Of a stretch of DNA of 64,000 bases, positions 53,703 to 63,700 are shown one piece after another. The position numbers and the translations under genes are program-made. The notes beneath the pieces were generated by a model. The model was not told the DNA's origin. It ran no database searches and saw only the letters and a list, made by a program, of their open reading frames with translations. Each line of letters begins with the position of its first letter. Position 1 is the first letter of the stretch. The stretch comes from Guyparkeria sp. SCN-R1 (GTDB taxonomy: Bacteria > Pseudomonadota > Gammaproteobacteria > Halothiobacillales > Halothiobacillaceae): contig NZ_QZMT01000007.1 of assembly GCF_003932495.1 (NCBI RefSeq), forward strand, positions 60,892 to 124,891, in the 5' to 3' direction.

Positions 53703-55004
53703 TCATAGCCACGCCTGGAGCCGGTCGAGGGCCATGTCGATCTGTTCTTTCGTGTGTTCGGCCGAGATGAAGAAACGCAAACGGGCGGCACGTTCTTCGA
53801 CGGCTGGGTAGATGATTGGTTGCACGTTGATTCCCTGCTCGAGCATCGCGTTCGAGCAGTTGGCCGCCTTGATCGAGCTGCCGAGTATTGCGGGCGTCAC
53901 GCAATAGCCTTCACTGTCCCCGGTATTGATGCCCCGTGCCTTGGCCGCATCGAGGAAGTGGCGTCCGTTGGTCTGCAGTCGCGCGACGCGTTCCGGTTCG
54001 TCCCGCAGGATGGCCAGGGAGGCCAGTGCAGCCGCCGCCAGCGGCGGGGCGAGTCCCACGCTGTAGACAAACCCGGGGGCGCCGTAGCGGAGCATCTCGA
54101 TCAAGGCCGTGCTGCCGGCGATATAGCCGCCGCAACTCGACAGCGTCTTGCTCATCGTGCCCATCCAGATATCAACCTCGGCCGGGTCGATCCCTTGCGC
54201 TTCCCACGTCCCTCGGCCACGATCGCCGAGTACGCCCAACGCATGGGCCTCGTCGACCATCAGGAAGGCCCCGTGCCGTTTCTTGATCTCGATGGCCCGG
54301 GCCATGTCCGGCGTGTCGCCGTCCATGCTGTAAAGCCCCTCGATCACGATCAGCACGCGATCGACCTGGTGGCGCTGTTCGCTGAGCAGGCGGTCGAGTG
54401 CCTCCCAGTCGTTATGCGGGAACATGCGTCGCTTGGCCCCGGAAAGTTCGGCACCTACCAGCGCGCTGTTGTGAATCAGCGCATCGTGGACGACGAGATC
54501 TCGCGGCCCGAACAGGTGACCGATCGTGGCGACATTGGTGGCGTGCCCGCTGACGAAGGTCAGCGCGTCGTCCGCCTGGTACAGGTCCGCAATAGCCCGT
54601 TCCAGCTCCCGATGAATGGGACGCTCGCCGGAGACAATGCGGCTGGCGGAAACCGACGTGCCGTAATCGGCAATCGCCTGTTCGGCGGCAGCCGTCACGC
54701 GCGGATCGCCATTGAGACCCAGATAGTCGTAGTTCGAGAAATTGACGCAGTCGACACCGTCGATCCGGCTGGTTCCCCCGGCTCGCACCTCATGCTCGCG
54801 GAAAAACGGGTTGCCAATGCCCAGACGCTTGGAGGCCTGCCGCTGGATCTGAATGCGCTCGTAGGCTTCGAAGTCCTCGAAGCGCGCACGTGCGGCATGG
54901 CGTTTACGGGGCTTTGCCCCGTTCCCGCCAGTCTGGTCGCCGGCCTTCGAACTCCGGAATCGTTCGATCAGGGCGTTTTTCTTGTCGCGCGTCAGCATCT
55001 TCAT
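53703..55004 (-). CDS. Alpha-oxoamine synthase (BioF/RkpG-like), PLP-dependent
   Basis: The family condenses an amino acid with an acyl thioester, losing CO2, to give an amino-ketone. The 433 residues have a roughly 55-residue N-terminal extension, then the fold of 8-amino-7-oxononanoate synthase: VNFSNYDYLGL, DEAHALGVLG (Asp251, His254) and the PLP lysine in GTMSKTLSSCGG (Lys286). The start overlaps the PKS stop (ATGA), so the two proteins are made together. It is not biotin synthesis by context. The best analogy is RkpG of rhizobial K-antigen loci, or fungal Fum8-type enzymes that release polyketides. Acyl donor and amino acid are unknown. Confidence 0.88.
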   Translation of the reverse strand: MKMLTRDKKNALIERFRSSKAGDQTGGNGAKPRKRHAARARFEDFEAYERIQIQRQASKRLGIGNPFFREHEVRAGGTSRIDGVDCVNFSNYDYLGLNGDPRVTAAAEQAIADYGTSVSASRIVSGERPIHRELERAIADLYQADDALTFVSGHATNVATIGHLFGPRDLVVHDALIHNSALVGAELSGAKRRMFPHNDWEALDRLLSEQRHQVDRVLIVIEGLYSMDGDTPDMARAIEIKKRHGAFLMVDEAHALGVLGDRGRGTWEAQGIDPAEVDIWMGTMSKTLSSCGGYIAGSTALIEMLRYGAPGFVYSVGLAPPLAAAALASLAILRDEPERVARLQTNGRHFLDAAKARGINTGDSEGYCVTPAILGSSIKAANCSNAMLEQGINVQPIIYPAVEERAARLRFFISAEHTKEQIDMALDRLQAWL

Positions 55005-58000
55005 GCCCTGCGGGCCTCCCGTGCTCTCGCGTCGTTGGCCAGCTCGCCCAACGTCGCTTCATCGATGTCGGTTTCATGCTGTTCGGCCAGCTCTCTGACA
55101 ATGCGGCTGGTGTCGTCCTCACCGTCACCATCGCCCTTGAGCTCTCCCCATACGCGGGAGGCCAGTCCCTCGATGCTGGCCGTCTCGCTCAATGCCATGG
55201 TGGGTACGCGAACCCCCAGGCGTGTTTCCAGGGCCAGGGTGAGTTCGACGCCCATCAACGAGTCCAGGCCGATGTCGAACAGGGACTGCTGCGGGTCGAT
55301 TTGTCCGGCGGTCAGGCCCAGCACCTCGGCGACCTCCTCGGCAATCCACTGGCCGATCAGTGCCTTTGCCTCGGGCTCGCTCTTATCGGCCAACAGGGCT
55401 CGAAGATCGTTCTCGTCCTGTTGTTTCGGCCCGGCCGTTCGCTTGACCAGGTCGAACAGGGGCGACTCCGCCGTCGGCAGCCCGTGGGCCAGGGCGTGCC
55501 AATCCAGCGGCGATACCGCTTCGCCGGACAGCCCCTGATCCAGGGCCGCCTCCAACTCGGCAATCGCCTGCTCACCGGTCAGCGCCGGGGCACCCAGTCG
55601 TGCTTCCAGTCCCGTCTTGACCGTCTCGTTGTCGGCGAGCATGCCGATGTCCCCGATCGGTCCCCAGTTAAGGCACGTCGCCGGAAGTCCTTGCGCCCGG
55701 CGCGCCGCGGCCAGCCCGTCGAGGTAGCCGTTCGCGGCGACGTAGTTCCCCTGGCCGGGATTGCCCAGCACCGTGGTGACCGACGAGAACAAGACGAACG
55801 CATCCAGCGAAAGTTCACGGGTTGCCTCGTGAAGGTGCGCGGCACCTTTTGCCTTCGCGGCGATGACCGTCTCGAGACGGTCGTCGTCCAGATTGGCCAG
55901 CAGCGCGTCATCGAGAACCGTCGCGGCGTGGAATACACCACGCAGCGTCGTGCTTCCCCGGGGCAGGGAGTCGATCAGCGCGGTGACCTGCTCGTGATCA
56001 CTGACGTCGCAGGCGCGCACGGTCAGGCGGTCCGCCGCCTCACCGAGATTGGCCAAGCGCTCGTCGAGCCCCGGGGTGTCCGCTCCGCGGCGGCCGACCG
56101 CTACCACCTCGCCCGCGCCGCGATCGAGCAGCCAGCGGGCAGTGGCAAAGCCAAAGCCGGCGAGTCCGCCCGTCACCAGATACGTGCCATCGGCATGGAC
56201 GGTGAACTGGCCGGATGCCTGCGGGGCAGGGAGCATCGGCGGGGTCTCCAGCGAGACCACCACCTTGCCGATCTGCCGGGCCTGCTGCATGTAACGGAAG
56301 GCCTCGACCACGCGGTCGGCCGCGAAAACCCGATGTGCCAACGGGTTGACCTCGTGGGTCTTCATCCACGTCATCATTTCGCCGAAGACACGGCTCGCCA
56401 CGTCGGGGCGAACGGACATCAACTGGTCGACGTCGATGCCGAAATAGCTCAGGTTGTTCTTGAACGGACGCAGGCCGACGTGGGTGTTCTCGACGAAATC
56501 GCGCTTGCCCAGCTCCAGAAACCGACCGAAGGGTTTAAGGGCGTGCAGGTTGCGGTTGATCGCTTCGCCAGCCAGCGAGTTCAGTACGACATCGACACCA
56601 CGCCCGTCGGTTTCGGCCAGAATCTCGTCGGCAAAGTTGACGGAACGTGAATCGTGGATATTTCCGACCCCCATCATGGCGAGGAAGTTCCGCTTTTCCG
56701 GCGTGCCGGCGGTGGCGAAGACCTCCGCGCCAATTTGCTGGGCGATCGCAATCGCCGCGATACCCACGCCCCCGGCTGCACCGTGGATCAACACCCGTTC
56801 GCCCGGCTGCAGGCGAGCCAGCTCGATCAGGGCGTAGTAGGCGGTGAAGAACACGGTCGGCACCGTCGCTGCCTCGTCGAAGGACCAGCCGGCCGGCTTG
56901 GGATGAACCGCGCCTTCATGCGTGACCACGTGGCTGGCAAAGCACTGCGGACCGAAGCCAATCACCGCCTCACCCAGGGAGACGCCTTCGACGTCGGGCC
57001 CGGTGCGCGTGACGATGCCGGCGAATTCCAGCCCCATCGTCGGGCCCGAGAACCCGTCCTCGATGATGTCGTCACCCAGCAGGCCGAGGGCATACATCAC
57101 GTCGCGGAAGTTCAGGCCGACGGCCTTGACGGCAACCTCGACTTCACGCCCGGAGAGCTCGCGGGGCTCGACCCGGCGCCAGGCCAGGTTCTTCAGCTGA
57201 CCGGGCAGGTCGAAGCGCAGTTCGAAATGCTCGTTTGCCTCGGCCGGCCGACGTGCTGGTGTTGCCTGATGTAGTCGAAGGGCCAGCCGCGATTCGCCGC
57301 GCAGCACGATTTCCCGCTCCTCATCGGGACGGGATAGGGCGTGGCGCAGGACATCGGAGGCCAGCGCGGCGTCGGGATCCGGGTCGATCAGTTGCAGGTC
57401 GAGCACCGGGTATTCGTTCATCACCACGCGGCCAAAGGCCCACAAGGCGCTGTTCCAGGCGTCGGTCAGCCTGGAGGCTTGGGTCACGGCCCCGTTGGGC
57501 AACAGCCACGTGAGTCGCGGTGGCGTCTTTGCCTTGGCCAGCTGGTTGCACCAGTCGAGAAGATGCGCCAGCGATCCCGTGTCCGGGGTGCTCTCGGCCC
57601 CCGTCGCCGGGAAGGCGATCACGATCTCGTCGAATGACGGGACATCGGTTGGCTGGTTTTCGAGGTCGAGTCGGGTGACGTTCGCGCCGGCCCGGGTCAG
57701 CTCGTCGGCAAGGACGGTTGCGGCCTTGTCGTTGCTCGATGCCGGGGTGATGACGGCCCATCGACCGGCAATCGAGACAATCGAGGCAATCGAGGCAATC
57801 GAGGCAATCGAGGCAATCGAGGCAATCTGGGCCTGCGTCGGCGCGGTCTCGCGACAGGCCAGCAGCGCAAAGGTCGATTGCGCCATCTGGTCGGATTCGG
57901 TCGCGGTGGCCACGGTTTGAATGCTTGTCCACTTGTCGGCACGGGCAGGCAGCGAGTCGGCGGCTTGCGGTGCCGAGCCGGTCGCCGCGGCCATCAGCGC

Positions 58001-61000
58001 CTGCCAGTACGGTGCCGCATTCAGGCCGGAGATCAGCACCCGGCCGTTCGCGGCCAGGTGCTGGCTCAGGCTGTTGGCGAATGCGTCCGACTCCGCGCTC
58101 ATCCCCTCATCCACCCAGATGATCAGATCGAAAGCCGGGTGGTCGGTGGTCGGCAGGTCGAGCATGCCGGTCTCGGCATCCATGCCGGCGAGTGTCACGC
58201 GCGGGTCGCGGCCATAACGCGACTGCATGGCCTCGCGGTCGGTGGACTGCGGGCTGGTCAGGACCAGTTCGGCCTGCTGCCAGCCCAGGCGTTGTTCCAG
58301 CCGGTCGGCCAGGTCGAGCCAGTGGCCACCGACCTGCAGGATCCGCAGCGGACGGCCTTGCTGAACGTGCTCGAGCAGGGCGTCGATGGCGGCCAGGGTG
58401 AGCATGTCTCGTCCGGCAACCGACAGGCTGGCCCGGCGAAGCACGTTGGCATGTGGGCTGTCCGCCACGGTTTCCGTCAGCCGGTCGGCCAACGGTGTCG
58501 CCTTGTTTTCGGCCGGATCGAGAACACTGGGCAGGAGGCGGCCCAGTCGACCCAGCAGGATCAGTTCCGGTGAAAGCGACGGGTATTCCGCCAGCAGGCT
58601 CTGCCAAATGGCCTCGACCGGCGGTGGTGGCTCGTCCTCGCTGCGCTCCCAGCCCGACTCGGTCGCGGTCAGCCAGCCCTGGGTGACCAGTTGGTCGGCC
58701 AGCCAGTGGGCCCAGTCGAAGCTCAGATCATCCGTGGCCCGGTCGGACAGCATTTCGTGGCTGACCGGTGCGTCGCCGAACGTACCTTGCCAGGCCTCGA
58801 AGGCAGCCGAGGCGAGCAGGGCATCCAATAGCGGGCGCGCCTCGTCGAGAAACGCCTGATGCGCCTCGTCGGCACTGAGTTCTTCCAGTGCCGTGGCCAG
58901 TGCGTGTTGCCATCCCTCATGGTCCGGCCAGTTCGCGTCTGCCACCCCGTTTGCCGGGACGGTGTCGACGCGCCAGTGAGGGACGGTCTTGTCACGCCGC
59001 GTCACCGCCGCCAGGCGGAAGCGGCAACGCTCCATCACGGCGATGGTCTCGCCCGCCTCGTCGAGCAACGCGAAATCCGCGAGGATCGACTGGGGGCTCT
59101 GGCGTCGAATCTCGGCACGGCAGCCGGCGGCACGCCCGCCCCCCGATCGCCACAACAGGCGACCGATTGCTACCGGCAGCATGGTCAGCCCGCGGCGGGC
59201 CAGTACCTCGAGTGCCGGATGGCTGATCAGCGACTGGAAGCACAGATCGAGAATGCCCGGATGACAGTGATGCGCGGTGTCCGTGGAAACTGCCTCGGGC
59301 AAGGCAAACGTGGTGACCAGCCGGGGTCCGGCCTGCTCGATGCGTGCGATGCCCTGAAAGGCGGGCCCGTAATCCAGACCGATACGGCGAGCCTTGGCAT
59401 AATGAGCCTCCGCCTCGAGTACGGTCGGGGACTCGGTCGTGTGGTTGTCCGGTTGCTTGGCTTCCACTGGCCGGGTTGGCGCACCCAGCACACGACCCAC
59501 CGCGTGGTCGGTCCATTCGTCATCGCTCAAGCGCGGGCGCGAGCGAATGACGAATCGCCCGTCATCGCCCTGCAGGATCAGGCGCAGGACTCGCCCGTGT
59601 TCCGGTTCGAAGATCAGCGGTTGGCGCACCTCGAGGGCCTCGATATCGACGGCGTCGAGATCGAAGGCCAGCACCCCCGCTGCCACGGCCATTTCCGCAA
59701 AGCCGGCCGCCGGCATGATCGCCGCCTCGCCAACGCGATGGTCGGCCAGGTACGGCAGCACGCTGGTATCGAGTGGATTCTCCCAGCCGTGCGCCACCTC
59801 CCTAAGCGGATAACCGAGCAGGGGGTGAACGCGGTTGCGCAGGATCAGCGAATACCCCTCGGACGTCGCCTGCGTCCAGTAGCGTTTGCGGTCGAACGGG
59901 GAGAAGGGCAGGTCGAGGAACGGCGCGCTCTCCGGCAGGCGGGAGGCGGCCGTCGGCAGACCGGCGATCAGGTGAATCCGGTGTGCGCTTTCCTCGATAT
60001 CCAGGCGGCTGTCGGCCTGTCGCTGGATCAGCGGGATGACGCGTGCAGTCGCCTCGGCGGCCTTGATGGTCTGGGTGAGATAGCGCGGCAGGATGGCGTT
60101 CGGTCCAATCTCGACCAGCACGTTGCTGCCGCCGTCCAGCAGGTCGCGGACGGCCTGTTCGAAGGCCACCGGCTGGCGGACGTTATCCCACCAGTAATCC
60201 GCCGTCATCTCGCGACCGTCCAGTGCCTTCCCGGTGACGCTGGAGACGAACCGCCGCTCGCCGGCTGCCGGCGTGAGGCCGTCCAGCCGTTCCAGCAGAT
60301 CGGCTCGGATCGGTTCCATCGCCCGGGAGTGGAAGGCGTAATCCAGCGCCAGCATGCGGGCGAAAATGCCCTTGTCCTCGAGATGCTCGGTCAGACGCGT
60401 CAACGCGTCCTCGTCACCGGCTAGCGTGAGTTGGCCGGGGGCATTGGTGGCGGCGTGCTCGATCCAGGCATCCCCGAGATTCAGCGCCTCGATCTCGTTC
60501 CGCAGGGCTTCCCAGCTCAGGTTCACGGCCATCATGCGGCCATCACCGTGGGCCGCCACCTGGGCGCGACTGCGGTGGCAGACCAGTTCGGTGGCCTGCT
60601 CGAGTGTATAAATGCCCGCTGCCCAGGCTGCGGCCACCTCGCCGACACTGTGACCCATGGTGGCTTTAGGTGTGATGCCTTGCCCGGTCAGCAGGCGGGT
60701 CAGGCCCACCTGGATGGCGAAGATCAGTGGCTGGGCGACGGATGTGTCCCCGAGGTGGCTTTCCTCGGGAGTGGCGTTCAACTCATCGATGAGCGAGAAG
60801 CCGCCGTGTTGTCGTACCAACGCGTCGATTTCCCCGATGGTCTCGGCGAACGCAGGTGACTCGTCCAGTAGCCTCTGGCCCATGCCCAGCCACTGGGCGC
60901 CGTTGCCCGAATAGATGAAGGCGATTTGCGCCGGGACACCCAGCGCCTTTTCCTGCACCACGCCACGCAGGTCGGAGTCGTTCGGTTCCCGCGCGAGTTG

Positions 61001-62545
61001 CCCGAGTCGATCGATCAGTTCCTGCGGGGAGTTCCCGAAGACCGCGCAGCGTTGCTCCAGCCAATTGCGCCGATGAGCGGCGTTCCAGGCAACGGCGGGC
61101 AGCGTCTCGGGCGCGCCACTGAGCTGTTCGTGATAGGCCGCGGCCAGGGTGCCGATGGTCGCCGGGGAGCGGGTGGAGAGGAATAGCGCCGGCGTGGTGT
61201 CGTTCACCGGCAGGGCAGTCGGTTCGGTGGCCGGCGGGCTTTCCAGAATGACGTGGGCGTTCGCTCCACCGAAGCCGAAGGAATTCACGCCCACGCGCAG
61301 CGGCCGGTCCGTCACCTCCAGTCTTTTCGGGGCACGGACCACCTCAAGGTGGTTTTCCTTCAGATTCAGGGTCGGGTTGAGCGTGTCGGCGTGGATCGAG
61401 GGCGGAATCTGCGCATGCTTGAGCGTGAGCAGTGCCTTGACTAGCCCGGCCATGCCGGAAGCCGGCTCCAGGTGGCCGAGGTTGCTCTTCACCGAGCCGA
61501 TGGGCAGGGGCGCTCCCTTGCGAGCGCGGCCCAGCACCTGGCCCAGCGCGCCTGTCTCGATGGGGTCACCCACGGCGGTGCCGGTGCCATGGGCCTCGAC
61601 GTAGTCGATGTCGTCGGCGGACAGGCCCGCTTTCGCCAGCAGGCCGGACAGCAATTCGGCCTGCCCCTCGCCACTGGGAATCGTCAGCCCGTTCTTGCGC
61701 CCGCCGTCGGTATTGTTGCCCGTTGCGCGGATGACCGCATGGATCCGGTCGCCGTCAGCCTTGGCCTTCGCCAGCGGCTTGATCAGGAGCATTGCCCCAC
61801 CTTCAGCGCGGACATAGCCGTCACCGCCCTCGGCAAAGGCCCGCGACCGGCCTTTGGCCGACAGCATGCTCGCCTTCGTAAATCCGACGAATGGGTACGG
61901 GTGCAGTAGCAGGTTCACCCCGCCGACCAGGGCCGAACCACATTCGCCTTGGCTCAGGCTCTGGCAGGCATGGTGCAGCGCGACGAGCGAGGAGGAGCAT
62001 GCCGTGTCCACGGCCAGGCTGGGGCCGTGCAGATCGAAAACATAGGAGAGCCGGTTGGCCGCGACGCTGAGCGTGTTGCCTGTCATGGAATAGGCATCGA
62101 AGCTGGGCAGGTCGTCCAGCGAGCGTATGCCGTAATCCAGACCGGAGATCCCGAGATAGACCCCGCAATCGCTGCCGGCCAGGCGCGAAGCCGGGGTGCC
62201 GGCATCCTCGAGTGCATGCCAGGCCAACTCCAGCATCAGACGTTGCTGCGGGTCGAGCTTTTCGGCTTCGCGCGGCGAAATGCCGAAGAACGCGGGATCG
62301 AACTGGTCGATATCCGAAATAACCCCGGCGGCATAGGTGATGCTGCGGCCGGGCTCGCCACGGCGGTCGTGCTGCAACGTATCGGTGGCCCAACGTTCGG
62401 CGGGTACCTCGGTGACCAGGTCCTGGCCCTCCATCAGGGCAGACCACAAGGCATCCGGATCACTTAAATCCCCCGGGAAGCGGAAGGCTAGGCCAACAAT
62501 CGCGACTAGGTCCGGTTGGTTTTCGTGTTCAGTGCAAGTTGCCAA
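55001..62545 (-). CDS. Fully reducing type I polyketide/fatty acid synthase (RkpA-like)
   Basis: The 2514-residue single-module synthase has these domains: KS (about 12-437; Cys183 in DTACSSS, His319, His358), AT (540-840; Ser633 in GHSVGE, His739), DH (905-1180; His936, Asp1100), a methyltransferase-like region with degraded SAM motif (1365-1545; ILQVGGHW), a structural linker, ER (1780-2098; HGAAGGVGIA), KR (2120-2300; TGGLAGFG, Tyr2268) and ACP (2390-2465; Ser2429 in GLDSLM). No thioesterase. All reducing domains look intact, so a saturated chain built iteratively is expected. Length and layout match RkpA. The TTG at 62545 is the only fitting start after an upstream stop. Confidence 0.93.
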   Translation of the reverse strand: MATCTEHENQPDLVAIVGLAFRFPGDLSDPDALWSALMEGQDLVTEVPAERWATDTLQHDRRGEPGRSITYAAGVISDIDQFDPAFFGISPREAEKLDPQQRLMLELAWHALEDAGTPASRLAGSDCGVYLGISGLDYGIRSLDDLPSFDAYSMTGNTLSVAANRLSYVFDLHGPSLAVDTACSSSLVALHHACQSLSQGECGSALVGGVNLLLHPYPFVGFTKASMLSAKGRSRAFAEGGDGYVRAEGGAMLLIKPLAKAKADGDRIHAVIRATGNNTDGGRKNGLTIPSGEGQAELLSGLLAKAGLSADDIDYVEAHGTGTAVGDPIETGALGQVLGRARKGAPLPIGSVKSNLGHLEPASGMAGLVKALLTLKHAQIPPSIHADTLNPTLNLKENHLEVVRAPKRLEVTDRPLRVGVNSFGFGGANAHVILESPPATEPTALPVNDTTPALFLSTRSPATIGTLAAAYHEQLSGAPETLPAVAWNAAHRRNWLEQRCAVFGNSPQELIDRLGQLAREPNDSDLRGVVQEKALGVPAQIAFIYSGNGAQWLGMGQRLLDESPAFAETIGEIDALVRQHGGFSLIDELNATPEESHLGDTSVAQPLIFAIQVGLTRLLTGQGITPKATMGHSVGEVAAAWAAGIYTLEQATELVCHRSRAQVAAHGDGRMMAVNLSWEALRNEIEALNLGDAWIEHAATNAPGQLTLAGDEDALTRLTEHLEDKGIFARMLALDYAFHSRAMEPIRADLLERLDGLTPAAGERRFVSSVTGKALDGREMTADYWWDNVRQPVAFEQAVRDLLDGGSNVLVEIGPNAILPRYLTQTIKAAEATARVIPLIQRQADSRLDIEESAHRIHLIAGLPTAASRLPESAPFLDLPFSPFDRKRYWTQATSEGYSLILRNRVHPLLGYPLREVAHGWENPLDTSVLPYLADHRVGEAAIMPAAGFAEMAVAAGVLAFDLDAVDIEALEVRQPLIFEPEHGRVLRLILQGDDGRFVIRSRPRLSDDEWTDHAVGRVLGAPTRPVEAKQPDNHTTESPTVLEAEAHYAKARRIGLDYGPAFQGIARIEQAGPRLVTTFALPEAVSTDTAHHCHPGILDLCFQSLISHPALEVLARRGLTMLPVAIGRLLWRSGGGRAAGCRAEIRRQSPQSILADFALLDEAGETIAVMERCRFRLAAVTRRDKTVPHWRVDTVPANGVADANWPDHEGWQHALATALEELSADEAHQAFLDEARPLLDALLASAAFEAWQGTFGDAPVSHEMLSDRATDDLSFDWAHWLADQLVTQGWLTATESGWERSEDEPPPPVEAIWQSLLAEYPSLSPELILLGRLGRLLPSVLDPAENKATPLADRLTETVADSPHANVLRRASLSVAGRDMLTLAAIDALLEHVQQGRPLRILQVGGHWLDLADRLEQRLGWQQAELVLTSPQSTDREAMQSRYGRDPRVTLAGMDAETGMLDLPTTDHPAFDLIIWVDEGMSAESDAFANSLSQHLAANGRVLISGLNAAPYWQALMAAATGSAPQAADSLPARADKWTSIQTVATATESDQMAQSTFALLACRETAPTQAQIASIASIASIASIASIVSIAGRWAVITPASSNDKAATVLADELTRAGANVTRLDLENQPTDVPSFDEIVIAFPATGAESTPDTGSLAHLLDWCNQLAKAKTPPRLTWLLPNGAVTQASRLTDAWNSALWAFGRVVMNEYPVLDLQLIDPDPDAALASDVLRHALSRPDEEREIVLRGESRLALRLHQATPARRPAEANEHFELRFDLPGQLKNLAWRRVEPRELSGREVEVAVKAVGLNFRDVMYALGLLGDDIIEDGFSGPTMGLEFAGIVTRTGPDVEGVSLGEAVIGFGPQCFASHVVTHEGAVHPKPAGWSFDEAATVPTVFFTAYYALIELARLQPGERVLIHGAAGGVGIAAIAIAQQIGAEVFATAGTPEKRNFLAMMGVGNIHDSRSVNFADEILAETDGRGVDVVLNSLAGEAINRNLHALKPFGRFLELGKRDFVENTHVGLRPFKNNLSYFGIDVDQLMSVRPDVASRVFGEMMTWMKTHEVNPLAHRVFAADRVVEAFRYMQQARQIGKVVVSLETPPMLPAPQASGQFTVHADGTYLVTGGLAGFGFATARWLLDRGAGEVVAVGRRGADTPGLDERLANLGEAADRLTVRACDVSDHEQVTALIDSLPRGSTTLRGVFHAATVLDDALLANLDDDRLETVIAAKAKGAAHLHEATRELSLDAFVLFSSVTTVLGNPGQGNYVAANGYLDGLAAARRAQGLPATCLNWGPIGDIGMLADNETVKTGLEARLGAPALTGEQAIAELEAALDQGLSGEAVSPLDWHALAHGLPTAESPLFDLVKRTAGPKQQDENDLRALLADKSEPEAKALIGQWIAEEVAEVLGLTAGQIDPQQSLFDIGLDSLMGVELTLALETRLGVRVPTMALSETASIEGLASRVWGELKGDGDGEDDTSRIVRELAEQHETDIDEATLGELANDARAREARRA
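57767..57829. repeat. 9-bp tandem repeat (7 units) inside the PKS gene
   Basis: Seven units of GGCAATCGA (one with GACAATCGA, the last ending CTG) lie head to tail. They encode alternating Ile-Ala-Ser from about residue 1574 to 1593, in the linker between the methyltransferase-like region and the structural KR part. Copy changes would keep the reading frame. Confidence 0.9.
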
Positions 62546-62973
62546 ATCAATTCACTCGACGGAGTTGGTAATGATCGGCGCGCACGTCCCCGGGCACGGA
62601 TGGCCGTAGCAAAATCGCGTGGTGCGCGATGCTGCCGGACTCCCTGCCAGCGGAACGGTCGACGCCTCTTGGTTTGGTTGCGCGTCGCTCGAAGCGAGGC
62701 ACTCTCGCTGGACGCGTCTTGGTGGCCTTTGCGGGGCTCACTGTCGAGAGACTCCGACAACGTTCCTTCCAAAGTGTTCCTGAAGTGTTTTGGTTTTGGC
62801 TTGATTTCTCCTCGAGCTCGCACTCGGGCGAGAGTCGATTTCCCTTCTCCCGGGGTGTTGTTTTCCTTGGTTATTTACCGTGATCCGTTACCCCGGAGTG
62901 GTGACCCGGCCCCCGGTCGTGCACCTGTCATGGTGCATGTCAATAATTCGAAGTTTTGCATTCTGCCTATATG

Positions 62974-63700
62974 CGGCGGTGAATCTGCCGAGGCGAGCAT
63001 TACCAGATCCAAATATAACGCGGCTTGGATATGCTGGTGATGGGATATTTGATTCCCTTTATGTGGGTTATGAGTAGACGAGCGAATCCGACGCTCGGTT
63101 GAACTCAACTGCTCCCGGCAGGTCGGATATGGCGAGGGCAAATTCCAGGGCGACGGCATATCGCTCTGGTGAAATATTACACACCCCGTATCGGGATATT
63201 TGTCGCTGACAAATTCGTCACCGGGGTGAACTCAGTTGCCCCCGTTATGTCGGATCACCGTAACGACGCATCGGGGTGTTGGGTATCCCATGACTGGGGT
63301 GTTCAGCTGCCCGAATGCGCATTGTTAGTTCCTTGTTAAAACAGCAACATGCATGGATTCAGTTGCCTTGAGGGGGGCGGATCGGCCTAACGACGAATCC
63401 GGGTGTTAAGTATTCCTGGGTCGGAATATTTGAGGGCCTGGATAGGTATGCTGGTCGCCGACAAGGCCGTCACGTTCCCGTCATTTTGCTGAACTAAATT
63501 GCCCTCGATGTGTCGAGTGGTAGCAAATAAATATCAGGCGTATCGAGTATTTCTTTATTGGAATATTCCGTGCTCTGAATGGGGTGGTGTTTCTGATTGT
63601 TCGGTTTATTGATTGAACTCGACTACCCCCGTTGAGTCGAATCGGATCTTGCGTAAGAAGTGTTGCGGGAAATTAGCGTTCCGCAGTTTATATATCGCAC
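62974..63700. repeat. Degenerate ~127-bp direct repeats
   Basis: A GAACTCAACTGC-like anchor recurs at 63101, 63228, 63355, 63491 and 63615, spacings 127, 127, 136 and 124 bp; a weaker copy may begin near 62981. Other parts repeat in phase: 63261-63280 and 63388-63407 agree at 18 of 20 bases exactly 127 bp apart, and 63202-63222 and 63454-63474 agree at about 17 of 21. Confidence 0.7.

Noticed and set aside
62974..63700. Repeat array considered as a CRISPR
   Set aside because: Units are about 127 bp, degenerate throughout, and have no conserved short repeat with unique spacers; no cas genes nearby.
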